From: Streptomyces griseochromogenes
Lineage (GTDB): Bacteria > Actinomycetota > Actinomycetes > Streptomycetales > Streptomycetaceae
DNA: 64,000 nucleotides
NCBI RefSeq assembly: GCF_001542625.1
Contig: NZ_CP016279.1
Span: 7,440,001 to 7,504,000 of the forward strand
Direction: 5' to 3'
The translations under genes were made by a program, and so were the position numbers. Shown here one piece after another: positions 46,967 through 54,502 of this stretch (positions are counted from its first letter, which is position 1; every line of letters starts with the position of its first letter). Below the pieces are notes generated by a model. It worked only from the letters and a program-made list of their open reading frames with translations. It did not search any database and had not been told where the DNA came from.

Positions 46967-48105
46967 GACGCGCTCATCCTCGACTGAAGGTAGATCCGGA
47001 TCAAGACGTTTGACAGAGTGCTGATATGGCGGGGTGTGTTTTGCAAGTCGTTCCATGGGATGTTGAGTTCTGGCCAGCGCCCCTTGGTCCAGTGGCAGTG
47101 AGGCTTGACCAGTTCCAGTTCTGCCATGGCCTTGTCGTAGGCGTCTTTCGACCCGACTTCTGCACTCAACAGCACACGGTCCATTATCCGGTCCATGAGG
47201 CGCCCCATTGACCTAATTCCGACACCATGCATGAGGCGACTCTTTGCCGGCGAGAGGCCCCACGCCTCCGGGAAAGTATCCCTGACAGCCGTCCAGTAGA
47301 CGACGAGGATGTCTCTCATCGCTGCGGTGTCTGTGGTTCCGTTAGAGAGGTTTTTGTACGGGAAGAGGACTCCGGAGGGAGAAAGTGACTCCTCGATCGC
47401 GGAGATGAGGCTGTTGTCTTTGACGACGGCCTCAGATTTTCTGTCCCCAGTCGTCGAGGCCTGCTTGATCAGCCCCTTGAACGGTGAGTCGCTATCCTGG
47501 TTTAGAGCATTGACAAGTGCGGAGGGAAGTTTCCGAGCCGACAGCCTAGTGGGGAGCTTGGTGTTGACCTCTGGCAGAAGTTCTGACACCAGATTGCTGG
47601 GAAGCGGCGACACTGTGTTGACTCGAAGGAACTGGTCGCGTTGCACTTCGAGGTCCTCAGCGACGAATCCTGCAACGGTGATAGGAAGCTTCGACCGCTT
47701 CGTGCGTGCGAGGGCGAGGCTTCGTTGTTGCCCGTCCACGATCAGGGCAGGGCGGGGTGCGTCATCGGAATCCGGTAGCGGAATCTCGATGGTTCCGATG
47801 GTTGCCAAGCCATCGGTGGTGTTGGGCCCTCGGCTGCCCTTGAAGCGGACCGAGGAGGGGAGGGCGAGGATGAGACCGTTCGGGAAGAGGACGTCTTCGC
47901 CGTCCAGGTAATCAAGAATCTGCTTGACGTGGTGCTTCTTCTCAGGGCGCTGGTAACCGAGCAGCTTCCCGGCCTCGTCACGGGAGATTCGGGCGACGTC
48001 AGCCACACGATCTACCTCTCCGGCTTCAAGGGCAAAGAGGTAGAGGGGGATGCTGGGGTTCTGCTCGATGCGCAGGGCTCTGCGTCGGATCAGGTTCTCT
48101 GTCAC
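46963..48105 (-). CDS. dpdB: DpdB-type DGQHR/ParB-fold protein, copy 2
   Basis: A 380-aa paralogue of the first DpdB. The same DGQQR signature sits at residues 124-128 (LIVDGQQRSLAL), followed by VQRDQFLRVNTVSPLPSNL and LMHGVGIRSMGRLMDR. The two copies are clearly diverged along their whole length, so the duplication is not recent. It lies between dpdC (3-bp gap) and dpdA (4-bp overlap), so it is the copy tied most tightly to DpdA. Which copy carries the classical role, or whether the two form a hetero-oligomer, cannot be told from sequence. Confidence 0.88.
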   Translation of the reverse strand: MTENLIRRRALRIEQNPSIPLYLFALEAGEVDRVADVARISRDEAGKLLGYQRPEKKHHVKQILDYLDGEDVLFPNGLILALPSSVRFKGSRGPNTTDGLATIGTIEIPLPDSDDAPRPALIVDGQQRSLALARTKRSKLPITVAGFVAEDLEVQRDQFLRVNTVSPLPSNLVSELLPEVNTKLPTRLSARKLPSALVNALNQDSDSPFKGLIKQASTTGDRKSEAVVKDNSLISAIEESLSPSGVLFPYKNLSNGTTDTAAMRDILVVYWTAVRDTFPEAWGLSPAKSRLMHGVGIRSMGRLMDRIMDRVLLSAEVGSKDAYDKAMAELELVKPHCHWTKGRWPELNIPWNDLQNTPRHISTLSNVLIRIYLQSRMSAS

Positions 48106-48108
48106 GGC

Positions 48109-48993
48109 TCACCCCATGGTTTTGACGTACAGGTTGGCGAAGCGACTCTGTTCACAGGCCTGGCCGCTGTCTCGAAGTAGACGAAGGAGTCGCGTCCGCG
48201 AGATGCCGGGATGGGACAAGGTCTCCTTTCGGATGAAGGAGATCACCTGCTCATCGGTCATCGGCCGGCGGTTGTGTTGCTCGGGTCTCGACTCACTGGC
48301 GGCCCATTTGTTCCAGGAGTCGCTGGTGGCCGTTGAGGTGAGTTGACCGTCCTGGCAGTGCTGGAACCACGTGGCGGCCATGCGCACATTCAGGCTCGTC
48401 AGTGTTCCGCCCAAGGTGCGCCTCAGCCCTGCGTCGGCGGGGACTCTTTGGATGCCGGCGATTTGTTCCCCTCCGCCGAAGAGGAGTGCCTCGCTGGCGA
48501 CGTCGGCCAGGGCGCGAAGTTCCGCTTCCATCGCCTTTGCGTAGATTTCGGAGAGGACCAAGAGGACAGGGCTCGCCTTGCCAAGCTCCTGCAGCGTTGC
48601 CCGACCGGTCCTCTCTTGGAGTTGGCTCCACCACAGGGCGCCGTCTTCTGCAGTGGTGGCTACTGAGTCGGCATGTCGGGTGCTGAAGGTTGCCGCGTAA
48701 GAGGGGGCGGAGGCAGATACCGGCTGAAGGCCGAGGCCGGCGGAAGCCACCCAGACGTCAGCCTTGAATCCGGCCTGAGCAGCCGCTTCACGGAGCCGGC
48801 GTGCCTGGGTCCAATGGTCGCCGCGGTAGAGCTCGGCGAGCGAGTGCGTGTGAGCGGCACTGTTGATGCGCTCGCTCCAGAGCGCGGCACGCTCCGTCAC
48901 GGGTCCTGCGGGAAGCTGCCTCGCCTGCAGTTCGGTCTCTGGCACAGCAGCCTTGCGGTCCGTGCATGTGACGACCAGCGTTAGTTGCCTCAC
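48109..48993 (-). CDS. dpdC: probable DpdC (preQ0-DNA to amido-deazaguanine step)
   Basis: A 294-aa protein from GTG 48993. The N-terminal domain starts LTLVVTCTDRKA and continues ELYRGDHWTQARRL, FKADVWVASAGLGLQPV and LLVLSEIYAKAM, a pattern shared with YaaA/DUF6884-like nucleobase proteins. The C-terminal 60 residues look like a helical DNA-binding domain (DEQVISFIRKETLSHPGISR). DpdC converts dPreQ0 in DNA to the 7-amido form. Here identity rests on operon position, first gene before dpdB2-dpdA, and on that fold. Divergent from queC by 111 bp. Confidence 0.72.
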   Translation of the reverse strand: MRQLTLVVTCTDRKAAVPETELQARQLPAGPVTERAALWSERINSAAHTHSLAELYRGDHWTQARRLREAAAQAGFKADVWVASAGLGLQPVSASAPSYAATFSTRHADSVATTAEDGALWWSQLQERTGRATLQELGKASPVLLVLSEIYAKAMEAELRALADVASEALLFGGGEQIAGIQRVPADAGLRRTLGGTLTSLNVRMAATWFQHCQDGQLTSTATSDSWNKWAASESRPEQHNRRPMTDEQVISFIRKETLSHPGISRTRLLRLLRDSGQACEQSRFANLYVKTMG

Positions 48994-49104
48994 GCAGCCC
49001 CTACTCCCCGACGACTCTAACTGGAAGATTGTTGCCGTTACTCTACCTGTCAGTTTTCACGCTAGGGTTCACCCGTACACATGAGACCTACATAGGGAGC
49101 AGGC
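48994..49104. promoter_or_regulatory. divergent promoter region dpdC / queC
   Basis: 111 bp between two divergent starts must drive both the DNA-modification operon and the preQ0-synthesis operon. It is AT-richer than flanking genes. CTGACA and AATCTT are 17 bp apart on the minus strand as weak -35/-10 candidates. A short palindrome GGGTTCACCC near 49063 could be an operator. GGGAG precedes the queC start. Confidence 0.5.
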
Positions 49105-49815
49105 ATGGCGGAGCGTCCCGCGATCGTTCTTCTGAGTGGCGGGCTGGACTCGACGACTGTTCTGGCGATCGCCAAGGACCAGGGCTACACGCCGTACGCG
49201 TTGAGCTTCCGCTACGGCCAGCGGCACAGTGTGGAGCTTGAGGCTGCGAAGCGCGTGGCCTCGGCGCAGGGGGTTGCGCGTCATGTGATCGCGGACATCG
49301 ATCTGCGAGTTTTTGGTGGCTCCGCGCTCACGTCGGACATCGAGGTTCCGAAGCACGAGTCCCTGGATACCGCTGACGACAAGGGCATCGACAGCAGCGT
49401 GCCCATCACCTACGTTCCGGCGCGCAACACGATCTTCCTGTCCTTCGCGCTGGCCTTCGCGGAGACGGTCGGTGCGAGTGACATCTTCACGGGCGTGACG
49501 GCGGTCGACTTCAGCGGCTACCCGGATTGCCGGCCTGAGTACATGGAGGCGTACGAGCAGATGGCGAACCTGGCCACTCGCGCCGGAGTCGAGGGCACGC
49601 AGAAGCTCAAGCTGCACTCCCCGCTCATCGCCATGTCGAAGGCCGACATCGTCCGTGAAGGCCTGCGCCTCGGCGTGGACTACTCCCTGACGTCCTCGTG
49701 CTACGACCCGGACGAGCAGGGACGAGCCTGCGGGCACTGCGAGACCTGCCTGCTCCGTCTCAAGGGCTTCGCCGAGGCTGGCGTCACCGACCCCGTGCAG
49801 TACCAGGGCGCGTGA
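49105..49815 (+). CDS. queC: QueC, 7-cyano-7-deazaguanine (preQ0) synthase
   Basis: A 236-aa N-type ATP pyrophosphatase-fold enzyme converting CDG with ATP and ammonia to preQ0. The PP-loop is [19 protein letters not shown] at residue 8, then [33 protein letters not shown] and [17 protein letters not shown]. The zinc-binding Cys cluster is [18 protein letters not shown] near the C-terminus. All catalytic elements are intact. First gene of the queC-queE-queD-folE2 operon. Its product is the base that DpdA inserts. Confidence 0.95.
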   Translation: MAERPAIVLLSGGLDSTTVLAIAKDQGYTPYALSFRYGQRHSVELEAAKRVASAQGVARHVIADIDLRVFGGSALTSDIEVPKHESLDTADDKGIDSSVPITYVPARNTIFLSFALAFAETVGASDIFTGVTAVDFSGYPDCRPEYMEAYEQMANLATRAGVEGTQKLKLHSPLIAMSKADIVREGLRLGVDYSLTSSCYDPDEQGRACGHCETCLLRLKGFAEAGVTDPVQYQGA

Positions 49816-49817
49816 GA

Positions 49818-50453
49818 ATGACCTACCTGGTCAAGGAGATCTTCTACACCCTGCAAGGCGAAGGGAGCCACGCAGGCCGTCCGGCCGTCTTCTGCCGCTT
49901 CTCCCGGTGCAACCTGTGGACGGGCCTGGAGAAGGATCGCCACCGTGCGATCTGCCAGTTCTGCGACACAGATTTCGTCGGAACTGACGGAGAAGGTGGC
50001 GGCAAGTTTCAGACCCCGGACGACCTCGCTCAGGCAGTCGAAAACGCGTGGCCATCGTCCTCCAGAGAGCACCGTTTCGTGGTGTGCACGGGCGGCGAGC
50101 CGCTCCTGCAACTCGACGAAGCAGCGATCGACGCGCTACATGCCCGCGGCTTCGAGGTAGCCGTCGAGACGAACGGCACCCGTGTGTCACCCAAGGGCAT
50201 CGACTGGCTCTGCGTCAGCCCCAAGATCGGCTCTGAGCTGGTCGTGACCAGCGGAGACGAGCTGAAGTTGGTCTACCCCCAACTAGGTGGTGATCCCCGT
50301 CAGTTCGAGCAGTTGGACTTCCGGTACTTCCGGCTCCAGCCCATGGACAACCCTGACGTTGAAGCCAACACCAGGGCGACGGTCGAGTACTGCATGAAGA
50401 ACCCGCGCTGGATCCTCTCTCTCCAGACGCACAAGTATCTGGGAATTCAGTAA
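49818..50453 (+). CDS. queE: QueE, 7-carboxy-7-deazaguanine synthase
   Basis: A 211-aa radical SAM enzyme that contracts the ring of CPH4 to form CDG. It starts at ATG 49818, 2 bp after que[20 protein letters not shown] leads to the Cys motif CNLW then ICQFCDTDF with CX14CX2C spacing, the variant used by many QueE proteins instead of CX3CX2C. SAM-binding elements are [19 protein letters not shown] and CVSPK. The stop shares one base with the queD start (TAATG). Confidence 0.95.
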   Translation: MTYLVKEIFYTLQGEGSHAGRPAVFCRFSRCNLWTGLEKDRHRAICQFCDTDFVGTDGEGGGKFQTPDDLAQAVENAWPSSSREHRFVVCTGGEPLLQLDEAAIDALHARGFEVAVETNGTRVSPKGIDWLCVSPKIGSELVVTSGDELKLVYPQLGGDPRQFEQLDFRYFRLQPMDNPDVEANTRATVEYCMKNPRWILSLQTHKYLGIQ

Positions 50454-50809
50454 TGGAAATCTTCCGCGAGTTCACGTTCGAAGCCGCGCACCGCCTGCCC
50501 AAGGTTCCCGAGGGGCACAAGTGCGCGCGCCTGCACGGCCACTCCTACAAGGTGATCGTCCACGTAGAGGCGCCCGTGGATCCTGAGGCGGGTTGGGTCA
50601 TGGACTTCGGGGACGTCAAGAAGGCCTTCAAGCCCCTTGAAGCGCAGCTCGATCACTACTACCTCAATGACATCGAGGGCCTGGAGAACCCGACCAGCGA
50701 GGTCCTCGCCCGCTGGATCTGGGATCGGCTGAAGCCGGCCCTGCCTGACCTCTCTGCCCTCACGGTCCGCGAGACGTGCACCTCCGGCTGCACCTATCGG
50801 GGCGAGTGA
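50453..50809 (+). CDS. queD: QueD, 6-carboxytetrahydropterin synthase
   Basis: A 118-aa T-fold enzyme forming CPH4 from dihydroneopterin triphosphate. Zinc ligands are His in FEAAHRLP and the two in LHGHSY. The catalytic Cys is in HKCARLHGH, and the rest of the site is [18 protein letters not shown] and the C-terminal VRETCTSGC. The E(T)C ending matches QueD rather than mammalian PTPS. Placed between queE and folE2, it takes the product of the next gene in the operon. Confidence 0.95.
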   Translation: MEIFREFTFEAAHRLPKVPEGHKCARLHGHSYKVIVHVEAPVDPEAGWVMDFGDVKKAFKPLEAQLDHYYLNDIEGLENPTSEVLARWIWDRLKPALPDLSALTVRETCTSGCTYRGE

Positions 50810-50811
50810 GC

Positions 50812-51579
50812 ATGCACGACATCCAGAACGAGACCGATGCCCGAGGTATCGAGATCGACGACGTAGGCATCAGCGGCCTGCGGTACCCGCTGTACTTCGA
50901 GGACGGCCACCTCCGCCAGGAGGGCATCGCCGAGATCGAAGTAACCGTGCGGCTCCAGCACGACCGGCGCGGAACCCACATGAGCCGCATGGTGGCCTTC
51001 GCTCACGAGCACCTGCGCCGGTTCGATCCCCGCAAGCTGCCGTACCTACTGAAGGTCGGGGCAGACCTCCTGGATGCACCAGCATTCGCGGTGGCGATCG
51101 ACGTTCCCTTGAGCACGACCGTGGTGGCACCTGCGAGCGGTCGAGAGTCGCTGCAGGTCCACGATGCCCGCTTCGAAGGCCGCTGGGACGACGGTGCCAC
51201 GACAGTGGTCACGTCCGTCACCACCGAGGTGACCAGCCTGTGCCCGTGCTCGAAAGCTATCTCGGACTACGGTGCCCACAATCAGCGCAGCCAGGTCACC
51301 CTCTCTGTGACGGGACATGGGGATACGCCTTACCCCTACGGCGTACAGGAGGCCGTCAGGCTCCTGCAGCGGTGCGCGTCAGCGCCGGTCGTTCCCTTGG
51401 TCAAACGCTCCGATGAACGAGTACTGACGATGCAGGCGTACGACCATCCCGTGTTCGTCGAGGACATGGCGCGCGACGTCAGCTGGGCCTGCCGCGAACA
51501 AGGCTTGGTCCATTCCGTACGCGTACGGAACCTTGAGAGCATCCACAGCCATGATGCCATCGCCCGCATCTCTGGGTGA
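50812..51579 (+). CDS. folE2: FolE2, type IB GTP cyclohydrolase I
   Basis: A 255-aa T-fold enzyme starting at ATG 50812, 2 bp after queD. Signatures are DARGIEIDDVGISGLRYP, the active-site Cys in VTSLCPCSKAISDYG, and HNQRSQVTLSV. GCYH-IB uses a range of metals rather than only zinc and differs from FolE. It makes dihydroneopterin triphosphate from GTP, the first step to preQ0. The QueF signature is absent, and no queF is seen, so the pathway stops at preQ0, the Dpd substrate. Followed by a terminator. Confidence 0.92.
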   Translation: MHDIQNETDARGIEIDDVGISGLRYPLYFEDGHLRQEGIAEIEVTVRLQHDRRGTHMSRMVAFAHEHLRRFDPRKLPYLLKVGADLLDAPAFAVAIDVPLSTTVVAPASGRESLQVHDARFEGRWDDGATTVVTSVTTEVTSLCPCSKAISDYGAHNQRSQVTLSVTGHGDTPYPYGVQEAVRLLQRCASAPVVPLVKRSDERVLTMQAYDHPVFVEDMARDVSWACREQGLVHSVRVRNLESIHSHDAIARISG

Positions 51580-51629
51580 GTGTTGCCTGCGGGTCAGTAC
51601 GACGACCTTGCTGGAGCACGGACGTGTTG

Positions 51630-51661
51630 GAGGCCGCCGCTTCGATGGAAGCGGCGGCCTC
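51630..51661. terminator. terminator after folE2
   Basis: A perfect 14-bp stem (51630-51643 with 51648-51661) has loop GATG, 50 bp after the folE2 stop and 36 bp before the convergent methyltransferase stop. It marks the right end of the Dpd/preQ0 locus. Confidence 0.8.
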
Positions 51662-51697
51662 GTCGTACGTGGGGCCAAATCGCCGCGTTATTTGGTG

Positions 51698-52492
51698 CTA
51701 TGGCTTGCGAGCCACGCCGCCGAAGTTGTCGACTTCAGCTGGTTCTTCGGGGCCGTTCGACTCGGGGCGCCATCGAGACGTCGAGAGCAAGCCGGGCTCC
51801 AGCAGCTCCAGGCCGTCGAAGAACCGAGCGAGTTCTTCCGGGCTGCGGTTGACGCGGGGGTTGTCGCTCGCCTCGTTCCACTGCTCGACCATGGCGCGCT
51901 GCTGCTCGGGGTGGATGACGTCGGTGCTGTCGCAGAACACGAGGTAGCTGCCGGACGGCAGGGCGTCGACCAGGCGGTCCACGATGTCGTAGGCGGAGTC
52001 GTCGGTGACGTGGGCGGCAATGCCCAGCAGGACCAACGCCACTGGCTGGGTGAAGTCCAGTGTCTTGGCAGCCTGTTCGAGGATCTGCTCCGGGTTCCGC
52101 AGATCGGCGTCGATGTAGTCCGTCGCGCCCTCGGGCGTGCTGGTGAGTAGCGCCTGGGCGTGCACCAGGACGACTGGGTCGTGATCGACGTAGACGATCC
52201 GCGCCTCGGGCAGCAGGCGCTGGGCGACCTCGTGGGTGTTGTCGGCGGTGGGCAGGCCCGTGCCCACGTCCAGGAACTGGCGGATGCCGGCGTCGCGGAC
52301 GAGGTACTCCACCGCCCGGACGAGGAACGCCCGCTGCGCCCGGGCGGTTTCGAGAATCCCCGGGTTGGCCGCGGCAATCTGGTCGCCAACCTGCCGGTCG
52401 ATCTCGTAGCAGTCCTTGCCGCCCAGCCAGTAGTTCCAGATGCGGGCGGAGTGCGGCACGCTGCTGTTGATGGGCGGGCGTTCAATGGACAT
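51698..52492 (-). CDS. SAM-dependent methyltransferase (PF04672 family)
   Basis: A 264-aa protein from ATG 52492 (MSIERPPINSS) with GGGAG upstream. Family marks: the N-terminal PHSARIWNYWLGGKDCYEIDR, motif I RQFLDVGTGLPTADNTHEVA, IVYVDHDPVVLVHAQALL, and ALVLLGIAAHVTDD. This family is greatly expanded in Streptomyces and its substrates are unknown. It lies between the preQ0 operon and the head genes on the opposite strand, so it is probably cargo. No DNA target-recognition region is seen. Confidence 0.88.
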   Translation of the reverse strand: MSIERPPINSSVPHSARIWNYWLGGKDCYEIDRQVGDQIAAANPGILETARAQRAFLVRAVEYLVRDAGIRQFLDVGTGLPTADNTHEVAQRLLPEARIVYVDHDPVVLVHAQALLTSTPEGATDYIDADLRNPEQILEQAAKTLDFTQPVALVLLGIAAHVTDDSAYDIVDRLVDALPSGSYLVFCDSTDVIHPEQQRAMVEQWNEASDNPRVNRSPEELARFFDGLELLEPGLLSTSRWRPESNGPEEPAEVDNFGGVARKP

Positions 52493-52608
52493 AGGGGCTC
52501 CCCGAGTTAGCCAGTGGTCACCCCACAACTTAGAGGCATGAGGCGTCCGCTGCGTGCAGAAAGTGGATCTTCACGCCCTGCCGCGCTCATGCCCGTTGTC
52601 GGCACTGC

Positions 52609-53136
52609 TCAGACGTCCTCGTTGGACAACGGTGTCCTGTTCCTCATCGCCTCGCGCTGCTGAGCAATCGAGGTGCGCAACTGGTCCTCGTCGATGGTCA
52701 CGATGTTCCCACCGCCGATTTGGACCTTGTAGGTGTCCTCGCCGCCCGGGAGTTGCTGTACCTGCGTCGCGTGGAAGCACCAACCAACTGTGTCCCCATC
52801 CGATGAAGGCAGAACCTCACCCTCGCTAGGCTCGACACCAGAGGCCAACTCCCTCTTGCCCGAGGCGTCGTAGATGACCACTGCTTGGCCTGCGAGCTTG
52901 GGCGTACAGACCTCGCTGGCATCCGCCCGCTCGGCCAAGGGTGAAACTCCCCCCATTGTGGCCGTGAACGGGCTTCGATCATTCCCCGGCTCCCACGTCC
53001 ACAGCCCAAGCCCTCCCGCCACAAGAAGCGCACCAACGCCCGCCCACATCGTGACACCAGCGCAGGCGGTCCGTCCGAGGCCCTTCACTGCGGCCATACG
53101 AGAAGAGATCCTATTAGATGCTGATGTTCTAGACAT
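52609..53136 (-). CDS. membrane-anchored hypothetical protein
   Basis: A 175-aa protein. After a basic N-terminus comes a single hydrophobic segment (ACAGVTMWAGVGALLVAGGL), then an extracytoplasmic-type domain with two Cys (ASEVCTPKL and GWCFHATQV) that could form a disulphide. It could be anchored at the membrane with the rest outside. The family is not recognised. ATG 53136 lies directly beside an 8-bp inverted repeat. The first codons are unusually AT-rich. Confidence 0.6.
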   Translation of the reverse strand: MSRTSASNRISSRMAAVKGLGRTACAGVTMWAGVGALLVAGGLGLWTWEPGNDRSPFTATMGGVSPLAERADASEVCTPKLAGQAVVIYDASGKRELASGVEPSEGEVLPSSDGDTVGWCFHATQVQQLPGGEDTYKVQIGGGNIVTIDEDQLRTSIAQQREAMRNRTPLSNEDV

Positions 53137-53138
53137 AA

Positions 53139-53162
53139 GTTGATCTTCGCAGAGAGATCAAC
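53139..53162. repeat. 8-bp inverted repeat, possible operator
   Basis: GTTGATCT (53139-53146) and AGATCAAC (53155-53162) form a perfect inverted repeat with an 8-nt spacer. It overlaps the ribosome-site region of the minus-strand membrane gene. It could be a dyad operator or an mRNA hairpin limiting translation. Confidence 0.4.
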
Positions 53163-53289
53163 CTGCGCTCCGACCAGAGTCGGCGGAACCGTTCCAGCCG
53201 CACCTGCCATCCGCCGCCACAAAGAGCCGGGCCTTGGCGTGCGTAGACTCGGCCATGGCGCGGGGCCGTCGTGGGAGCAACACCACTTG

Positions 53290-53958
53290 ATGACCCGCAC
53301 CCTGCCTGATCCTCGAGTTCCTGTCGGCCACCGAGGGGACGGTCGCCCGATCTATCCCGTCCTCGGTGCCTCCTCCGAGGACGCGTCGAACAACGAGGTC
53401 CAGGTCACCCTCAGCCAGAAGCAGCTGAACACGCTCATGGCTCGGGAGAAGGACCAGGGTGGCCGGGCGGCTGTCCGTGGCCTGATGGAGCGGCTGGGCT
53501 TCTCTAACGCGGCTGCTCTGGAGGAGTACGTCAGCGTCCAGCGCCAGGCGGAGGAGCAGCGTCTCACCGATGCGGAGCGCCGTGAACAGGAGGTCGCCGA
53601 GCGCGAGAAGGCAGCCGCTGCCCGTGAAGCTGCTGCCGTTGCTCGTGAGCGGGAGGCCACCTGCCGGGCGGTCCTTGCCGGTTTCGGCGCAACCGGCGCC
53701 GACCTGGATGACGCCATCGCGCTCCTGCGTGCCCCGGACGACGCTGATGCTGCCGTACTGCGGGAGGCGGCAGAAGAACTGAAGTCCCGCCGCCCGGAAC
53801 TGTTCGGCGCTCGCCCAGCAGACGGCCGAGTTCCGGCTGCTCCGGGCGGTGCGCCCGCGTCCGTGCCTCCGCCGCGCCCCAGTGGTAGGGAACGCGACCT
53901 GGGATCTGCCGGCCTCCAGATGGCCCGCCGTCGAGGGCACATCCCGCCTACCGCCTAG
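53290..53958 (+). CDS. phage scaffold-like protein
   Basis: A 222-aa protein from ATG 53290 with GGAG upstream. The middle is a long highly charged coiled coil (VQRQAEEQRLTDAERREQEV, then REKAAAAREAAAVARERE). The C-terminus is Pro/Gly-rich and disordered. This is the plan of capsid scaffolds, and the gene sits directly ahead of decoration and major capsid genes, the usual place. No protease motif is seen in it. In a normal phage it would follow the portal region, which is 27 kb upstream here. Confidence 0.7.
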   Translation: MTRTLPDPRVPVGHRGDGRPIYPVLGASSEDASNNEVQVTLSQKQLNTLMAREKDQGGRAAVRGLMERLGFSNAAALEEYVSVQRQAEEQRLTDAERREQEVAEREKAAAAREAAAVAREREATCRAVLAGFGATGADLDDAIALLRAPDDADAAVLREAAEELKSRRPELFGARPADGRVPAAPGGAPASVPPPRPSGRERDLGSAGLQMARRRGHIPPTA

Positions 53959-54073
53959 TCCAACGGCACCGCACGGTCAGCCGTGTTGGGGACCACGCCC
54001 CGACTTCTCCTCGTGGACCGCGCCACCGCCGGTGAGTGCGCGACCGCACCCTTGCACCACCAGGAGAAGCGGC

Positions 54074-54502
54074 TTGATTCAGCCGTACACCACCTCCGTC
54101 ACCATGACTGCGAACCGGGACTGGCTCGCCTCCCGGCACGGCACCGACTCCACGGAGACCATCACTCTCGACCTGCAGAAGCTGACCAGGGACACCCACT
54201 ACGTCGAGGCGGCCGCGGGCCAGCCGCACGGCTACGTACGCTCCGGTGTTCCGGTTGGCCGCATCACCGCCTCGGGCCTGTTCGGCGCATACGATCCTGC
54301 CGCGAAGGACGGCCGGGAAGTCTTCGCCGGCCTCGTCTACGCCGAGGCCCCGTTCACGCCCGGCACGACCAAGGTTCCCGCGGCGCTGTTCTGGCACGGC
54401 ACGGTGAAGGCAGCGAAGATCCCCGGCGGCATCGACCCGTCGAAGATCGCTCCTAGCCCGGCGGGGGCGCAGATCCGGTTTCTTGAGGCGGTGAGCGCGT
54501 GA
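54074..54502 (+). CDS. phage head decoration-like protein
   Basis: A 142-aa protein. TTG 54074 is preferred because AGGAGAAG (54062-54069) stands at ideal distance; ATG 54104 has no such site. The sequence is beta-rich with SGVPVGRITASGLFGAYDP and DGREVFAGLVYAE, as in lambda gpD-like trimeric decoration proteins that stabilise the capsid after expansion. It overlaps the major capsid start by 4 bp. Confidence 0.75.
   Translation: MIQPYTTSVTMTANRDWLASRHGTDSTETITLDLQKLTRDTHYVEAAAGQPHGYVRSGVPVGRITASGLFGAYDPAAKDGREVFAGLVYAEAPFTPGTTKVPAALFWHGTVKAAKIPGGIDPSKIAPSPAGAQIRFLEAVSA

Noticed and set aside
44567..48105. Dnd phosphorothioation system suggested by two DndB-like DGQHR proteins
   Set aside because: No DndC, DndD or DndE is present; the TGT-like DpdA and preQ0 genes make Dpd the right assignment.
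50812..51579. QueF (preQ0 reductase) as identity of the last gene in the preQ0 operon
   Set aside because: QueF is also a T-fold protein, but this one has the FolE2 blocks SLCPCSK and HNQRS and lacks the QueF signature.
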